Positions 11,711 through 23,240 of a stretch of DNA of 64,000 nt are shown one piece after another. Within the stretch, counting starts at the first letter, position 1. Each line of letters opens with the position of its first letter. The notes below the pieces were generated by a model, which was not told the DNA's origin, made no database searches, and worked only from the letters and a program-made list of their open reading frames with translations. The stretch is taken from positions 51,525,000 to 51,588,999 of the forward strand of contig CM074185.1 of the NCBI GenBank assembly GCA_037179385.1. The letters are read 5' to 3'. The translations under genes and the position numbers were made by a program. The stretch comes from Holothuria scabra. Its lineage: Eukaryota; Echinodermata; Holothuroidea; Aspidochirotida; Holothuriidae.

Positions 11711-12862
11711 AACTCAAGATGTCATTCTGGGTGTCTGGTGAGGTATATCTGGTATTTCTTGCAGAATGCTTGAGATGTTTCTTTATGGTGTCTTCATTTC
11801 TCACTAAAGTTTCAAGGATCTCCATTAAAAGACCCTTGGTCAATGACTCACCTCTTCCATCATGTCTCCTCAAGATATCCTCAGTATATATTGCTCTTGA
11901 TCATTACTAGTTGGCGGTGTATTTTACTATTTTCAATTCTTCATTAATAATTAAGTGACTGCTAAAAGGCAACAAACTGTGTGTAATCACTGTCTAGAAA
12001 AGATGAAAGTAAGATTTCCCTCAACGGCAATTAAAGCAAATGTTAAATGATTGTGGTTTTTCACAAATTTTACACTCCCCGGACATTGACCAGTGAAATA
12101 GCCCCATTTTACTATTTGTAGTGGAATTTTCCCCTATTTTCCCTGAAATTCAGAAATTCAATTCGATTCTTTTAATATCATACTTCCTTTACTAGATCAT
12201 TACTCGAATACTTAACGGTAATTGTATTTTGAACATTGTATGTAGCTTAACTAATTATCCCAGCTAGCCAGGAATATTTGATCGGTCCTTTGACGGTCCA
12301 TTGTCGGCTCATCGTGGGAAAAATGTGTGGGTCTACGGTTCGCTCACGGGCGTGAGGTATTGATTGGAAAAAACTCTGTACCCATCATGCACTTTTCACA
12401 GTGTCAAGCCAGCGGACCTCCGATGGTTCTCCGTCGGTCAAATGGCCGCCGACAGAAGGCCTGCTTACAGGGTATGGTGCACAATATACTGTGGGCCTAC
12501 GTGGAATTTGGTTGTTTAGTTTCGGCGATCGATCGATCAACTATCGATTTTGGGTGATTGTAGTGCTATATGCTATTACAGTGTTGACGCCTACGTCACT
12601 AATTGGCATTGGTTGGCATTGTGTGTGTGTGTGTGTTTTTTTTTTTTGTTTCTTATTGAGCCCTGCATGCGCCATGAGCGCTTTTTGCGGATGTGTGCGC
12701 ATTATAAATTTCCATTATTATTTTTATTATTATTAATTGGTTGGCATAGAGCATGCGCAAGAACACATGGGTGTATATTTGGTGTTGCGCGTGTTAACGC
12801 TTGCGTGGTTGCACACAGAGAGTAGACAAACTGGAACCTACCGTCCATTGTGACGACAGTGT
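11711..12862. other. No gene recognised; simple repeats at 12620-12735
   Basis: Apart from a short (GT)n and T run (12620-12646) and a TTATT-rich patch (12714-12735), nothing was recognised. Open frames at 12327-12825 cross the simple repeats and are not credible. Confidence 0.4.
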
Positions 12863-12904
12863 AAGCGCGCCCACTGAGCTAAATAGCAGCTCAGTGAGAG
12901 CGCC
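12863..12904. repeat. Palindrome with tRNA A-box-like arms
   Basis: CCCACTGAGCTA and its partner AGCTCAGTGAGAGCGC form an inverted repeat around AATA. Each arm resembles a tRNA D-arm (TAGCTCAGTGG on the minus strand, AGCTCAGTGAGAGCGC on the plus strand). No good B box follows, so it is not called a tRNA. Confidence 0.45.
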
Positions 12905-13159
12905 TTACCAACTCTTTTGACGCCCAGCTGTGATGGCATTTGTTGTAACACTGATTGAGTCTATTGAAAAAGTATTCGCGTTCAGCGTGCCTGCACCGTT
13001 GGACATCAACAGAAATGCGGAACGAACCCTGGAATATGTATACTAATTGTACAGTATGACCCTTGAGGTGCATAGGGCCAGCCGAGGCCAATGCGACGAA
13101 AGTACCTTTTACTTTCGTAATTCATTTATTTATTTTTCATTCAATTTTTTTTATTTTGC

Positions 13160-13760
13160 GGGCATGAACAGGGGGCCATGGCTCCCTTGTGCCCTCCTGT
13201 CTACGCCAGTGGTAAGACTAGGCTAGGAGAATTGATACTGTTTGGAGTAAGCCTGAGATTTTAGGCGACAGGCTTCCCAAATGTTTCCCGATTTTATATC
13301 TGTGTGATTATTGTGAAATATGTTACCCTGGCCTGATTATGATCATATACTTTTGTGCCAGTGTTTTCCGGTAAATGCTTGAAGGAATTTGGATATTCTA
13401 TCATTTCGGGTATTGTGTTGTGAAAAAGTCCGAAGTAAAAACTAATAGGCTCACGAATACTACTTTTGCGCTGCCCGGAGTTGTAGCAAATTTTTGGAGT
13501 CTTTGCTTTTCATGAATTCTAGTACCGCGATTTATGGCGGGTTTTTTTCAGATTGTGGGCACGTCAAGGAATTTTCGGAAAAAAAAACTATGCCATTTTT
13601 TTTAACTCCAGTGGTTATTTGATTTTTTGCAAATCCTTGTACTATTTTTTCCAATTTCCCGCCACATTTTAGAATGTGTGGATTTTTTGGAGGGGGGGGG
13701 GTGGGCGAGGAGGGTCAGACTTCCCCTTGCCCCCAATCCCTAGCTCGTACGCCAATGGAG
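13160..13760. mobile_element. hAT-like fragment
   Basis: A terminus-like GTCTACGCCAGTG ends near 13212. From there the sequence matches 4720-5040 (ACAGGCTTCCCAAA, AATGCTTGAA, ATTTCGGG blocks) and runs to a G run at 13692-13701 and GTACGCCAATG near 13756, a decayed right terminus. No target duplication was identified. Confidence 0.45.
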
Positions 13761-13814
13761 ATATCCTATCTAGGGTACATGGTCGGTGACATGGAATTTT
13801 CAGTTGGGTCAAAT

Positions 13815-13905
13815 TCTTCTCCATTCTTTTTCTAAAGTACTCCCGGCCCTCTGGCAAAGGGCCGTTCGGCGAAACCAAAACTTACACTCCTTCCCGAAGA
13901 AGCTA
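13815..13905 (-). repeat. Tail module shared with the snRNA-headed SINE
   Basis: Read on the minus strand it carries AGCTTCTTCGGGAAG, a short stem closed by a TTCG loop, then TTTGGTTTCGCCGAACGG and CCCTTTGCCAGAGGG, a second stem. The same order appears at 63575-63655 and, more diverged, at 63885-63970. Sequence outside this core differs from those copies. Confidence 0.7.
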
Positions 13906-15560
13906 TATTACCTATATTACGATTATTCACGATTATCCACATGGCTGCTGTGCCACTGTATAGATAGTTGTAGTTCCAGAGCAGTCACTACATATACATT
14001 TGAATGCCTTATCTGAGTTAGTGCTGTTAAAGTTTGATAATTTCTTCCAAAATCAAAGCAATTTGACAATTACCATACACCGTTTGGGTCCTGTTAAAGT
14101 CAGATTCAGCCGTCCATCGCACACAAGAAATGTGAAACATGTTATTATCATCATGAGTTACACTCCGAACTTAGTTTCTATTTACATCGCTGTGAACTGT
14201 TCACCGGTAAGACATGACATGAATATTAAAACATTGACGTATCAACTCATTAATATGAAGTGGTTGCCAGAGGGGCGCGATTTATCACTTCCCTTTGCAG
14301 ACTCTGTATATTATAATGTTTAGAGAGGTGTATTATGATTTTGACAGAGCGCCATCTTTCGGCTACTACAGAGTCTGCTCCACAGGCTACTATTTTTGTA
14401 AACTGTCTTTCACAGAATTCCACATTTTCCTCAATGAAAGCTCTTGATTTTAAAATATTTTTTCTAAAATGGACAACAAAGTTTGGGAAACTTGAAATGT
14501 CATCGGAGAGTGTCAGTTCGTAGACATTAGATAACATTATGTAGCAACAATGATTTAGTCGTCTTGCAATCATTCTCAGATTTGCCACCAATATATGAAG
14601 GAAGTGAAGATTCTTCAGTATTTCCCTAACTCTTTAAATTTCCTTACATGAAACCCAGAATCCAAAGCTTCCGCAGAACAACCTACATATACTTTTTTAA
14701 AAGGGGCAAAAAGTCAGGCACTATTCATGCGCCGCAATACGTCCCTGATACAGTGGTATTCACACAAAAGAAAATTCGGAAAACTAGCTACTACTTACAA
14801 GCCCGAGACCGGCTGTCTGAGGGGTCGCGATTTATGCTCTCATACACATATATCATCAGATACCTTTCCACTCTGCAGCTCTGTCAGTTGAGTAGTCTGT
14901 GTGGACGGATTCTTTAGTTATTGAAGTGTCAAAATGTTATCAATGATCAATGTTGCAAAGCAGTGACATAACAACAACAAGGAGGTGTGATTAGTTACAC
15001 CTCCCTGGCTACAAGAAGGAGGGGAGATTGCCAGCTAACTCGAAAAAGTGAAAAATTCGGAAATTTGCCATTTGAGACACCAGTCAAATACAGTGCCGCG
15101 GTTTTCCCCGTCAACTTTTCTTTCATAAAATTAAAAATTCTTCCTTATAAAAGCTTCATATTTGTAATTATTAGTTTTAAAAGAGGCAATTTTTTTCCTC
15201 GCGCTCTGGGCGCCCTTCCCTGCAACCCTTTATGCAGTAAGTGATCGCTCATAAAGCAGTCAGTGGTAAATTTTCCGAGCCGCTTTAGCGCAGTTTCACT
15301 TAAATTTTCTTCAATAAAGGCTTTTAATTTTTAAATTTTTTTTTCTAGCTTTTTGCATGTCGCCCGAGAAGACTCATCCCGCCGCACTCCCTAACATTTT
15401 GTTGCAACAACGATCTTCAGTCGACATGCTATCTCAGATATGTGTTAACAGGAAACGCAGATTCTTCAACAGTTCAATGGTCCCCAAATATTCAAATATC
15501 CATACAGGAAACCTTGAATCTAAGCTATTACTTGCAATACAAGCTCCATATTAACAAATG
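13906..15560. repeat. Mosaic of dispersed repeats
   Basis: 14265-14400 matches 29990-30100 (GAGAGGTGTATTAT, GAGCGCCATCTTTC). 14400-14590 is related in inverted orientation to 25260-25470. 14810-15000 is related, inverted, to 24770-25030. CAGTGACATAACAAC at 14963 resembles a hAT-like terminus. None of the open frames inside (14250-14591 minus, 14648-14917) has a recognisable domain. Confidence 0.5.
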
Positions 15561-15646
15561 TGTACAGTAGAATTCAAACTTAAGAAAAAATCAGATTTTT
15601 TAATGTAGAAATTTAGCATAAAAAATGTACCTGTTTGTCAATGGGG

Positions 15647-17919
15647 CAGGGGTGGCGCCAGGATTTGCCCGACAAGGGGACCAAGCTTCCCGACAGGGGG
15701 CCAGCATTTCAAGACCCCGACAAAGGTGGTGAGTTAGTTCCGGTGGGACGTGACTCGGCAGAATTTGAGGCGCGGGCAGCGCGCCGAAATTTTGGACTCT
15801 CTTCTTAACAAACACTTAAAAATCTGGAGTTTATTTTAAGGCAAAAGAATTAAAATTTTTGAAACAATTTTGACTTTTGGAAGGACCATTTAAAAGTGGG
15901 GGTGCGTTTATTGAAGAATCTATCCTTCAAATGGGCAAAATCAAAAACGTTTTGTACGCGACAGCTGAAATTCTGTTGAGGTTATGCATGTAACCGTTCT
16001 AAGTTTACGTACTAAGGTCTCAAGTCGAGACTAGAACTTTGCCCAAAAAGTTTTTCCCTTTCTTGAAAGAAGATTTGAATATTAAGAGCTTATTAAATTG
16101 CAGAATTTGATATAAGAAAATTTGTTTTTTGCAAGGTTAAAATGAAAAATTTGGGTTCTTTATTAAGTGATATGCTTTTCAAGAGCAAAATTAGGTAAAA
16201 TGTCGGCGTGATTTAAAAAGTTGGTTTTGGCTATTTGCTGAACTGAGTACCCATCGATATTGGGAAATTTTGCCACTTTGAACAATCTGAAACTTTTATT
16301 GCGGGGGGGGGGGGGGGGAGGGGGGGGGAGGACCTTCTTATAAGAAAAATCAAGTAAAGGGTGATCTGTAGTTTTGTTGGGGTTACTGAATATCATCAGG
16401 CAGATTAAGGCCCTCGGACCATATTCGAAAATTTTCCCGCGGAAAAGTTTGGCTTCCCATATATTTGAAGTTTTATATTTTATATATTGAAATAGATAGG
16501 CGTACTGGAGCGCTTCGGTTTGGGAGGGGCGAATTTTTTCCCGAAAAATGTAATCCTGTCCGAAAGAGCTCACAGATATTTTTGAAAAATTGAGAACCAC
16601 CAGATAGCAGGAAAAGGCATTTCCCGGGCTGGTACGGTAATTAGAGACAAAGAAGTCATTTATTTGAGCTTTCTTTCACAATAAAATTTTCACTTTATAA
16701 TACTGTCCCAAAACGAAGAATAATATGTCAGCATGCAGTGTTCCGTTAACTAATCTGTTCGCCGAAATATCAGAGCGGAGCGCAACCAGCAGCTGGCGCG
16801 GAACGTATAGAAAATTGTTTAAAAATCTAGTCCCTCAGACTGTCAGACAGCCGGAAATGGCATTTCCAAGACTTGTAACTAGAAATGAAGCCATCGTTAT
16901 TTTGAGCTTTCCTTTGAAATGAACGGTTAAATTCAACAAAAAAGGTCCCACTTGTAATAAGTGGATCAGAAAATTCCCAGATAAAAGGTACTGCTACCAT
17001 TAGATGTAATGGTCTTGTCCCTTTTTTGGCGGGGGTGGGGACTGTGCAACGGAATTGAAATCATACTAATGTGTTTGACTCTTCTAGGAATCTTCGTTGT
17101 ATTCAATTTCAAGGCCCAAGATGAATTTTTCTACGTGACTGCCCTAACCCCAGACTAAAAATGATATTACTTCCGACGTATTTGAAAATATGTCACGTTA
17201 AAAGGTGGTTTTAAACTGTTAAATGGATTTCCAGTCAAACTTATGGGGAGACTTTCCCACGTTTATCATTATGTGTAGCTCAAAACGGCCTGGCGATTTT
17301 CATTACTGTTGCTACAATTCGGCTGTCGGAGCAGGCCAGATGGCAGATCATCGGGCACTGCATGCTCATTAACAACTACCGCCCGTTTTTGTACGGAAAA
17401 TTTGGAATTGTCCGTTTCATAGAACTGAAGATGGGAAGTACCATAGTAGAGCTATTAAGAAGTAATTAAAACCGATTCAGGTATGCATTAACATAGCGTT
17501 AAAAAATAAAAAAAGAAAAAAAAAGTCATAAAGCAAAAATAGTTCATGATCATCCATCCAGTAACTTCAGTCCTTCGTGTTCTTCGAAGTTTTAAGGCGT
17601 CCCCGAAAAATGTCGTCCTTCCTCAGGGGGAGGGGAGGGGGGGGGGGGGGTTGAGACAGGACAAGGTGCATGGATGAGATAGAACAACGTGTATGGAATG
17701 AGGTATAACAGAGCTAAGAAGAAGTGATTGAAAATCGATTCCAATATGCATTAAAATAGAATTACAAAACAAAAATATGTTTATAATTACTCGCCCAGTA
17801 ACTTCAGTCCTTGTAGGTTTTTTATTATTATTTTAATTATTTTTAGGGCTCTCGACGGGGGGGGGGGGGTGTTCCCCGACAGCGGCCATTCCCCAGGTTC
17901 CCCGCTGGCTCCACCCCTG
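15647..17919. mobile_element. hAT-like non-autonomous element, 8-bp TSD CAATGGGG
   Basis: It begins CAGGGGTGGCGCCAGGAT and ends GCTGGCTCCACCCCTG, imperfect inverted ends. The direct duplication CAATGGGG occurs at 15639-15646 and 17920-17927. G runs lie at 16302-16329, 17637-17650 and 17858-17868. A palindromic-core module sits near 16780. The element is 2273 bp, the longest of the five delimited hAT-like copies, and the left 950 bp match 10214-11230. No transposase frame was found; the longest frame (16163-16600 minus) is low-complexity across the G run. Confidence 0.88.
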
Positions 17920-18316
17920 CAATGGGGTAGGGGGTGGTAAATGGTCCAAAATTGTTCCGCCCTTCGCCTCCTTTAATATTGCTTCATACGCCACTGAGAT
18001 ATTTAGACAGAGAATCACTTTACGTCCCTTTCACCTAATTTCTCAAAGTTCAGCCCCTGTCTCAGTGGATACCAGCCCCCTTGATCTGTGATTTTCTTGC
18101 AGTAGATTGAAGTGTGCTTTGATCAGTTTATGGATTTTACCTTCTTTCATCAAACAAAAATCGTTCCTTACAAGGCGCGGATCCAGACATTTCAAAAAGG
18201 GGAGGCCGTCGCATGCTAGGTCTACCGGTGTAAGCTAGAAGACTGTTGATACAAAAACATTAAAATATGTCCTTTCGAAGTTTAGAACGACACCTCATTA
18301 TACACTATATTCAGAC
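17920..18316. other. Repeat remnants between two hAT insertions
   Basis: TACGCCACTG at 17989-17998 is a hAT-type right terminus followed by AGATATTT. The DNA after it (ATTTAGACAGAGAATCAC) matches the flank of the repeat at 22680, so an element once inserted there. The left half of that element was not identified. Confidence 0.4.
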
Positions 18317-19443
18317 CAGTGGCGTATCCAGGATGGCATTTTTTTTGGGGGGGGGGGGGGGCTAGGTAACAATGGTGCTGTGCTTGGCAAAACTTTGAAC
18401 TGATTATAGCATACGTTTTAGGATTTTCTTTAATGAAAAATTTCAAAATACTCATTTTAGTATCTGTGGAGATTTTAAAAGTGCCATACATACTACTAAG
18501 TACCAAAGAAACAATTTTCTCGGTTTTCAGTGGTGTCCAGATAGAAAATGGTGCAGTATTTTTTCAGTCATCGGTACATTACATAGTCAAAATTAATATT
18601 CTACAAGTAAAACTCTCAAAATATTTAAACCGCAAATCTGAAGTAGGGATTATATGTGTGGGAAACACGTGAAATCCGGACCTTTTGGACATTTTACAAA
18701 TCCACCCGGATGCCAGTGCCAACTAGTAAAAAGAGGAATTGTCGAAAAATCGTTCCACAGTTGCACTTGCATGGGCATTTGGCAGAAGTACGTGAGCGAC
18801 ACGGCATACATAGGCCTACTTGTTAAGGATGGAGGGGAGGAATTCGAAGGCATTACCCATGCGGCATATTTTGTGTATGATTTAGTATAGGAAAGGTCGT
18901 GTAAGAATGGTCTTCAGAGTATGATTAAACGACAGTATGGTTAAACTAATAAAGGACAGTGCAGTCAAATTGTCTGCTGCCACATTTGTTGTCGCTTAGC
19001 GTCCTAAAACTTCTGCCCTTCAAGGCCTTCAAGGCCTGATTGTCTTCAAGTTGTTTTCAGTAAATCAATCAGCCATCCGAAAGGCAGAAGGGGTCTTAAC
19101 CTAACAAAGCCACACTCGAGTTTGTCGTCGAGACGTTCGTTTCATCTTCGAAGTGAAATGCAATAAACGACAGTGCAGATTATATACGGTATCTAATTTA
19201 GTGAAAGTAGGCATTTTGAAGTTATTCCTTGATTTCATACGTGCGCACAAAATGCATGTTTTCTTAATTGTTACAAATTTTATTTATTTACTGTTTTTGA
19301 AGGAAATACTTAAGTTTGTTTCCATTCAAACATTTTATTTTTTTCTCAATTACTTTATCAGGACGCAAAAAGTCTGGGGGGGGGGGGGGCTGAAAAAATC
19401 AAGGGACCTAGGCCCCAGCCCCCTTCCGGTGGCTACGCCACTG
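18317..19443. mobile_element. hAT-like non-autonomous element, TSD ATTCAGAC/CTTCAGAC
   Basis: It begins CAGTGGCGTATCCAGG and ends GGTGGCTACGCCACTG. Flanking octamers ATTCAGAC (18309-18316) and CTTCAGAC (19444-19451) differ at one base. G runs lie at 18347-18361 and 19377-19389, just inside the two ends. The interior is a reverse-complementary relative of 1490-1945 in element 1245-2867, so both belong to one family in opposite orientation. Unlike that copy it lacks the palindromic-core modules. Confidence 0.82.
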
Positions 19444-19451
19444 CTTCAGAC

Positions 19452-20111
19452 AGAGGCTAGAAGTCCACCACAAATTCCAGACTGAAGTCTCTAATCTAGC
19501 AAAATTCAATGTGATTATACTTCTCTAATAGTGGTCTAAATGCGAAATGGTCGAATCACTGTACGGATGTGTGATGTGCTCGTGTCAATATTTTGCATTT
19601 GAAATCATTCATTTTTCAAGTTGCATATACAGATACAGACTATACAAGAGGACATTTTCCTTCAAGTGTGTTAAGCCTGCCAGACTGGTCATTCACTTAA
19701 GATTAAAAATTTTATTAAAACATAGTAGAGGAAGATTCCTCTTCTTCAAATTCCTAAATGTGGTGCTTCTTCATAACCACACCTGCTGCCCTATGTACCC
19801 GAACAATCGACATAATCATAGTGAGAGATAAATAATGTATGCAAGCGAAAAAAAGAACATCAATGAGACTGCAAGCGCGCGGAGGGCACGAAAATTTTGG
19901 GGATTTGCAAATATAAACATGTAATTATTGATACGGAAAACGATCGTAATCGGTAGAGTACATGTTTCATAAACTACACGTATAGTATTTTTAGTAATAC
20001 TGTACCTAAGTTTCAGGTCACAAAAAGTGGGAGGGGACTTTTACGTTAGTGTCCCCTTCACTCAAAAAAGTGCTCGGGAGTTATCCCCCTGTCTCCCCCT
20101 ATAATCGACGC
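19452..20111. other. Unassigned; decayed hAT-like right end
   Basis: No gene recognised. The part from about 19860 has GCGCGCGGAGGGCACG and ends CGACGCCCATG at 20115, resembling a worn hAT right terminus abutting the truncated MITE that follows. Confidence 0.35.
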
Positions 20112-20306
20112 CCATGTTACACAGCATGAACTGTACTGATAGTGTTAATTGATTAGTATAAATTTCAGCTTTTTTATACTCACCCTGAAGCAATAAACTG
20201 CATGAGATTGTATATGGGATGAGGATGAATATCAAACAATTGTGTGAGGGGCTTTAGGAAGAACGTTAGAAGAATTGTTACTGTTTGGGGTCAGAGCATT
20301 GGCCCT
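20112..20306. mobile_element. Right half of a TTAA MITE (300-bp family)
   Basis: It matches the right half of the copies at 31789 and 2876 (CATGAACTGTACTGA, CACCCTGAAGCAATAAACTG, GTTTGGGGTCAGAG) and ends GGCCCT before TTAA at 20307-20310. The left half is missing. Confidence 0.7.
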
Positions 20307-21668
20307 TTAAGCAAAAATTTAGTTTTCATATCGATGGAAGAGGAACCAAATCTACACAGTTTGGTGAAACTTCCATTCAAATAGGACATGTACATCTCAA
20401 GATATAAGTAAATGAAATCACTTGATTTGTTCAGTTAAGGGTCAGCATAGATTATATCACTTTCTCACGTTGACAAGGAATGCTTCGTGTGCCTTTTTTT
20501 TTCAAACTGTTGTGCTGACCATGAAGTTAATAGGAACAGGATCTCCTATATAGCAGGGAATGCAATATTTGTGAAGTTCCCATGTCACTTATGCAATTAC
20601 ATCCTGATTATATATCCCTTACACCTAATTCAGATATGGATTGATATCTGGGCATATCTGTCTAAATTCAGTCTTTATATGGCCATATCACGCCAGATAT
20701 GGGGTCTTGATACATTATATGTCAAGTTTTATAAGGCCATATTAAGCCAGATATATCTTGATATAATGAAATTCCAGATATGAAAATATCTGGCCATAAC
20801 AAGCCAGATATAGCTTGATGAAATGCTAGTCCATATATACAAATAAATTTTTATATGGCCATATCAAGCCAGATATAACTTGATATGCTAGATGTGCAAA
20901 TGGGCATTTTGTTAGTTATTTTCATTTGATTTTATTCTTGGAATGCTTGTTGCAAATTAACACATGTTTGGATTCAGTGCGCATCACATTCCAAGACATT
21001 GAAGTAATCTAGTGGCTACACTTTTGTTCATATACTGCAGCATTCTAATAGAACTTATACAAATGATTTGCATATTTGGGCGGAGCTTAAAAATTTTATC
21101 TAAGCATACATTTTTCATAATTCAGGAAAATGAAAAGGTTCGGGAGGACTTCACCTTGGGGAGTGTGGACTTGAAGTCCAACATATGAGCTATTATTGCA
21201 GCAGATATGATCTGAATAAAGTTTCATCTAGCCCATATAAAGACTTGATCCATTCAGATATAAATTCCACATCTGGTGCAGATATGATCCACTATGGAAA
21301 TACCAGATATGGCCCAGATAAAAAAATTTTCTGTTCCATATAAAGACTTGATCCGTATGAAACTTTATCTGGCCGTTATGTGGCTCAGATATGGTTCTGG
21401 CATAGATCCGGGTTATATTTTTTATCTGGCCCAGATGTAAATCCCATATCTGCCTCAGATATGGCCCAGATATGAAATCCATGCCTGGCCCACATATGGA
21501 ATTTTATATCTGGACCATAAATGAATTTGGTGTAAGGGACTGAAGTAGCTGTAAAGTTTAACGAAAAACAAAAGACTGTCCATTATTGTGAGGACATGAT
21601 ATATGTGCTTGCTTCAAGTTCACTTTTTGTGGAAAATGTTACAAATTTGCCAGCCCATACCTTGAAAT
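20307..21668 (+). mobile_element. TTAA element (555-bp family), interrupted and truncated
   Basis: 20311-20607 and 21537-21668 together match the intact copy at 36680-37234. The 300-bp-family MITE at 20112-20306 abuts its TTAA, and a minisatellite-bearing element occupies 20608-21536. The right end is missing beyond about 21668. Confidence 0.65.
20608..21536. mobile_element. Inverted-repeat element filled with ATATCTGG minisatellite
   Basis: The left end CCCTTACACCTAATTCA mirrors the right end TGAATTTGGTGTAAGGG. Between them, degenerate units built from TATGGCCATATCAAGCCAGA and TATCTGG repeat at both ends, while the middle (about 20900-21190) is unrelated DNA. It sits inside the 555-bp TTAA element. 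A relative lies at 30950-31756. No coding capacity. Confidence 0.65.
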
Positions 21669-22171
21669 ACGAGGGCCCCGGGAGCTGCTCTAGTGGCGGC
21701 ATCCTGGTGAGATTTCGATTTAGCGACTAGAGCCAGCTCAACTTGCTCAGTCAGTTTCTTGTCTGGACGACATGTCATGTAAAATACGTCACACCACTTA
21801 GCTAGACCACCTCGGAGGGCCGGTCGTTTTGGCCGGTTCAAGTTGTGACGTTTTGATGACGTTAAGATCACTTTTACGAAAGACCGAATACTGGCTTAGC
21901 CAGTTGAGCTGGATGGAGCCACCGGTATATTTTAATTTGATGCGTGCGGTTTGTAAAGAGATCAAGTGTGCAGAAACCGTTGATATGGATTGGTTGTTTG
22001 TTGGCTAGAAAATAACTTGCCCTTTTTGTGTGGGATGCATATCATTATGTATATACAGGCTTCTACCTTGCGCAGTAAATGCGTAAAAATTAGTTCAGTT
22101 GTGTAAGAGCCAATAATTCTCATGAAATTTCTAATTCAGGTAAACTTTGGGCATCTAAGCCTCTGAGTCTG
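21669..22171. other. No recognised feature
   Basis: No gene or transposon end was recognised. GCTTAGCCAGTTGAGC at about 21895 looks superficially like a tRNA A box, but no fitting partner box follows. Confidence 0.4.
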
Positions 22172-22665
22172 AGCTAATCAAGCTGTTTAAACACATGGGA
22201 TCCTTGTAAAGTTCGATGAAACTTACGTAAGGCTATAGATAGTCAGCATGTGATGCATTGTCAGCCTCCCTTGAAATTGAGAAGGGATTTTCGCCGATCA
22301 ATGAAGTTGCTCTAATTTTAAATGTTACGCTCCTCATAATCTTATGTTGCAAGGTAGTCAAATAGTTTGTAAAATGCCCATACAAGCTCCTTTTCCAAAG
22401 ATTAATTTTTTGACATTACCATTTCATCCAATGGTAGAGGTTCACTTTATGTGGTAATTTTCTGATCCTTTTACAATAAATTATTTAATCATTTTTATTA
22501 GACTATAAATTTTATTGCACACGAAAGCTCAAAATAATAATTGCGTAGATTCTACTTATAAGTCGGGTGAAAATGGTATTTCCGACGGCTGTCTGAGGAA
22601 TCGTGATTTTTCAAAAATTTTTGTACGCTCCGCGCCAACAGATGGTGGCCCCGCTTAATTTTTTT
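22172..22665 (+). repeat. Dispersed repeat, copy 2 of 2
   Basis: It matches 8040-8520 in the same orientation and ends with a palindromic-core module at about 22625-22660. Confidence 0.65.
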
Positions 22666-23240
22666 TTTTTACAGAAGTAGATATTTAGGCAGAGAATCAC
22701 GACTAACGTATCCATTAACCGCTTTCACTAAGTTAAGTCCCCCCTTTTGAAATGTCTGGATCCGCGCCTGGCTACTACGGTGTTTTCTGCTAGGCATGTT
22801 GTATATAGCTCGTTCGCGACGAGTACGCTTCATGTCAAGGGCACCCTCGTAACTTTAGAGACCCGCCGCTCGTCCTAGCAAGTGATTAAGACCTAATAAC
22901 TGCTTCCTAGGCATCGCTTTTGGAAGTCCACGCATACCACAGGCGGTTTCAAGTAGAACGTAATTAGAATGCCTGACTGCCACGCAGACGATAAGACATG
23001 CTGTGGTCACACCTCTGTTAAAAAAGATTGCGCTGTTGGTGTTTCGGGGATAGGAGTAATACTACGTAGTCAAATATGTTGCCGGAAGTTTCTGCGATAC
23101 ATGGCTTTAGTTTTACGGCCGATTGGTGGATGTGGGCGACCAAAATCTTTTCGGAATTCTTCAAATGTCACTACCTGTGGCACTGTTTTTTCTCATTTAA
23201 TAAGAAAAAATAAGAAAACACAAAACCCAATTTGAAATAG
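22666..23240. other. No gene recognised
   Basis: An 88-residue + frame (22969-23235) has several cysteines but no pattern I recognise and no clear splice context. I do not call it a gene. Confidence 0.35.

Noticed and set aside
16163..16600. 145-residue minus frame
   Set aside because: It runs through a poly-G tract giving a proline run and lies inside a delimited non-autonomous hAT element.
21890..21930. tRNA-like GCTTAGCCAGTTGAGC
   Set aside because: No matching B box or acceptor stem at the right distance.
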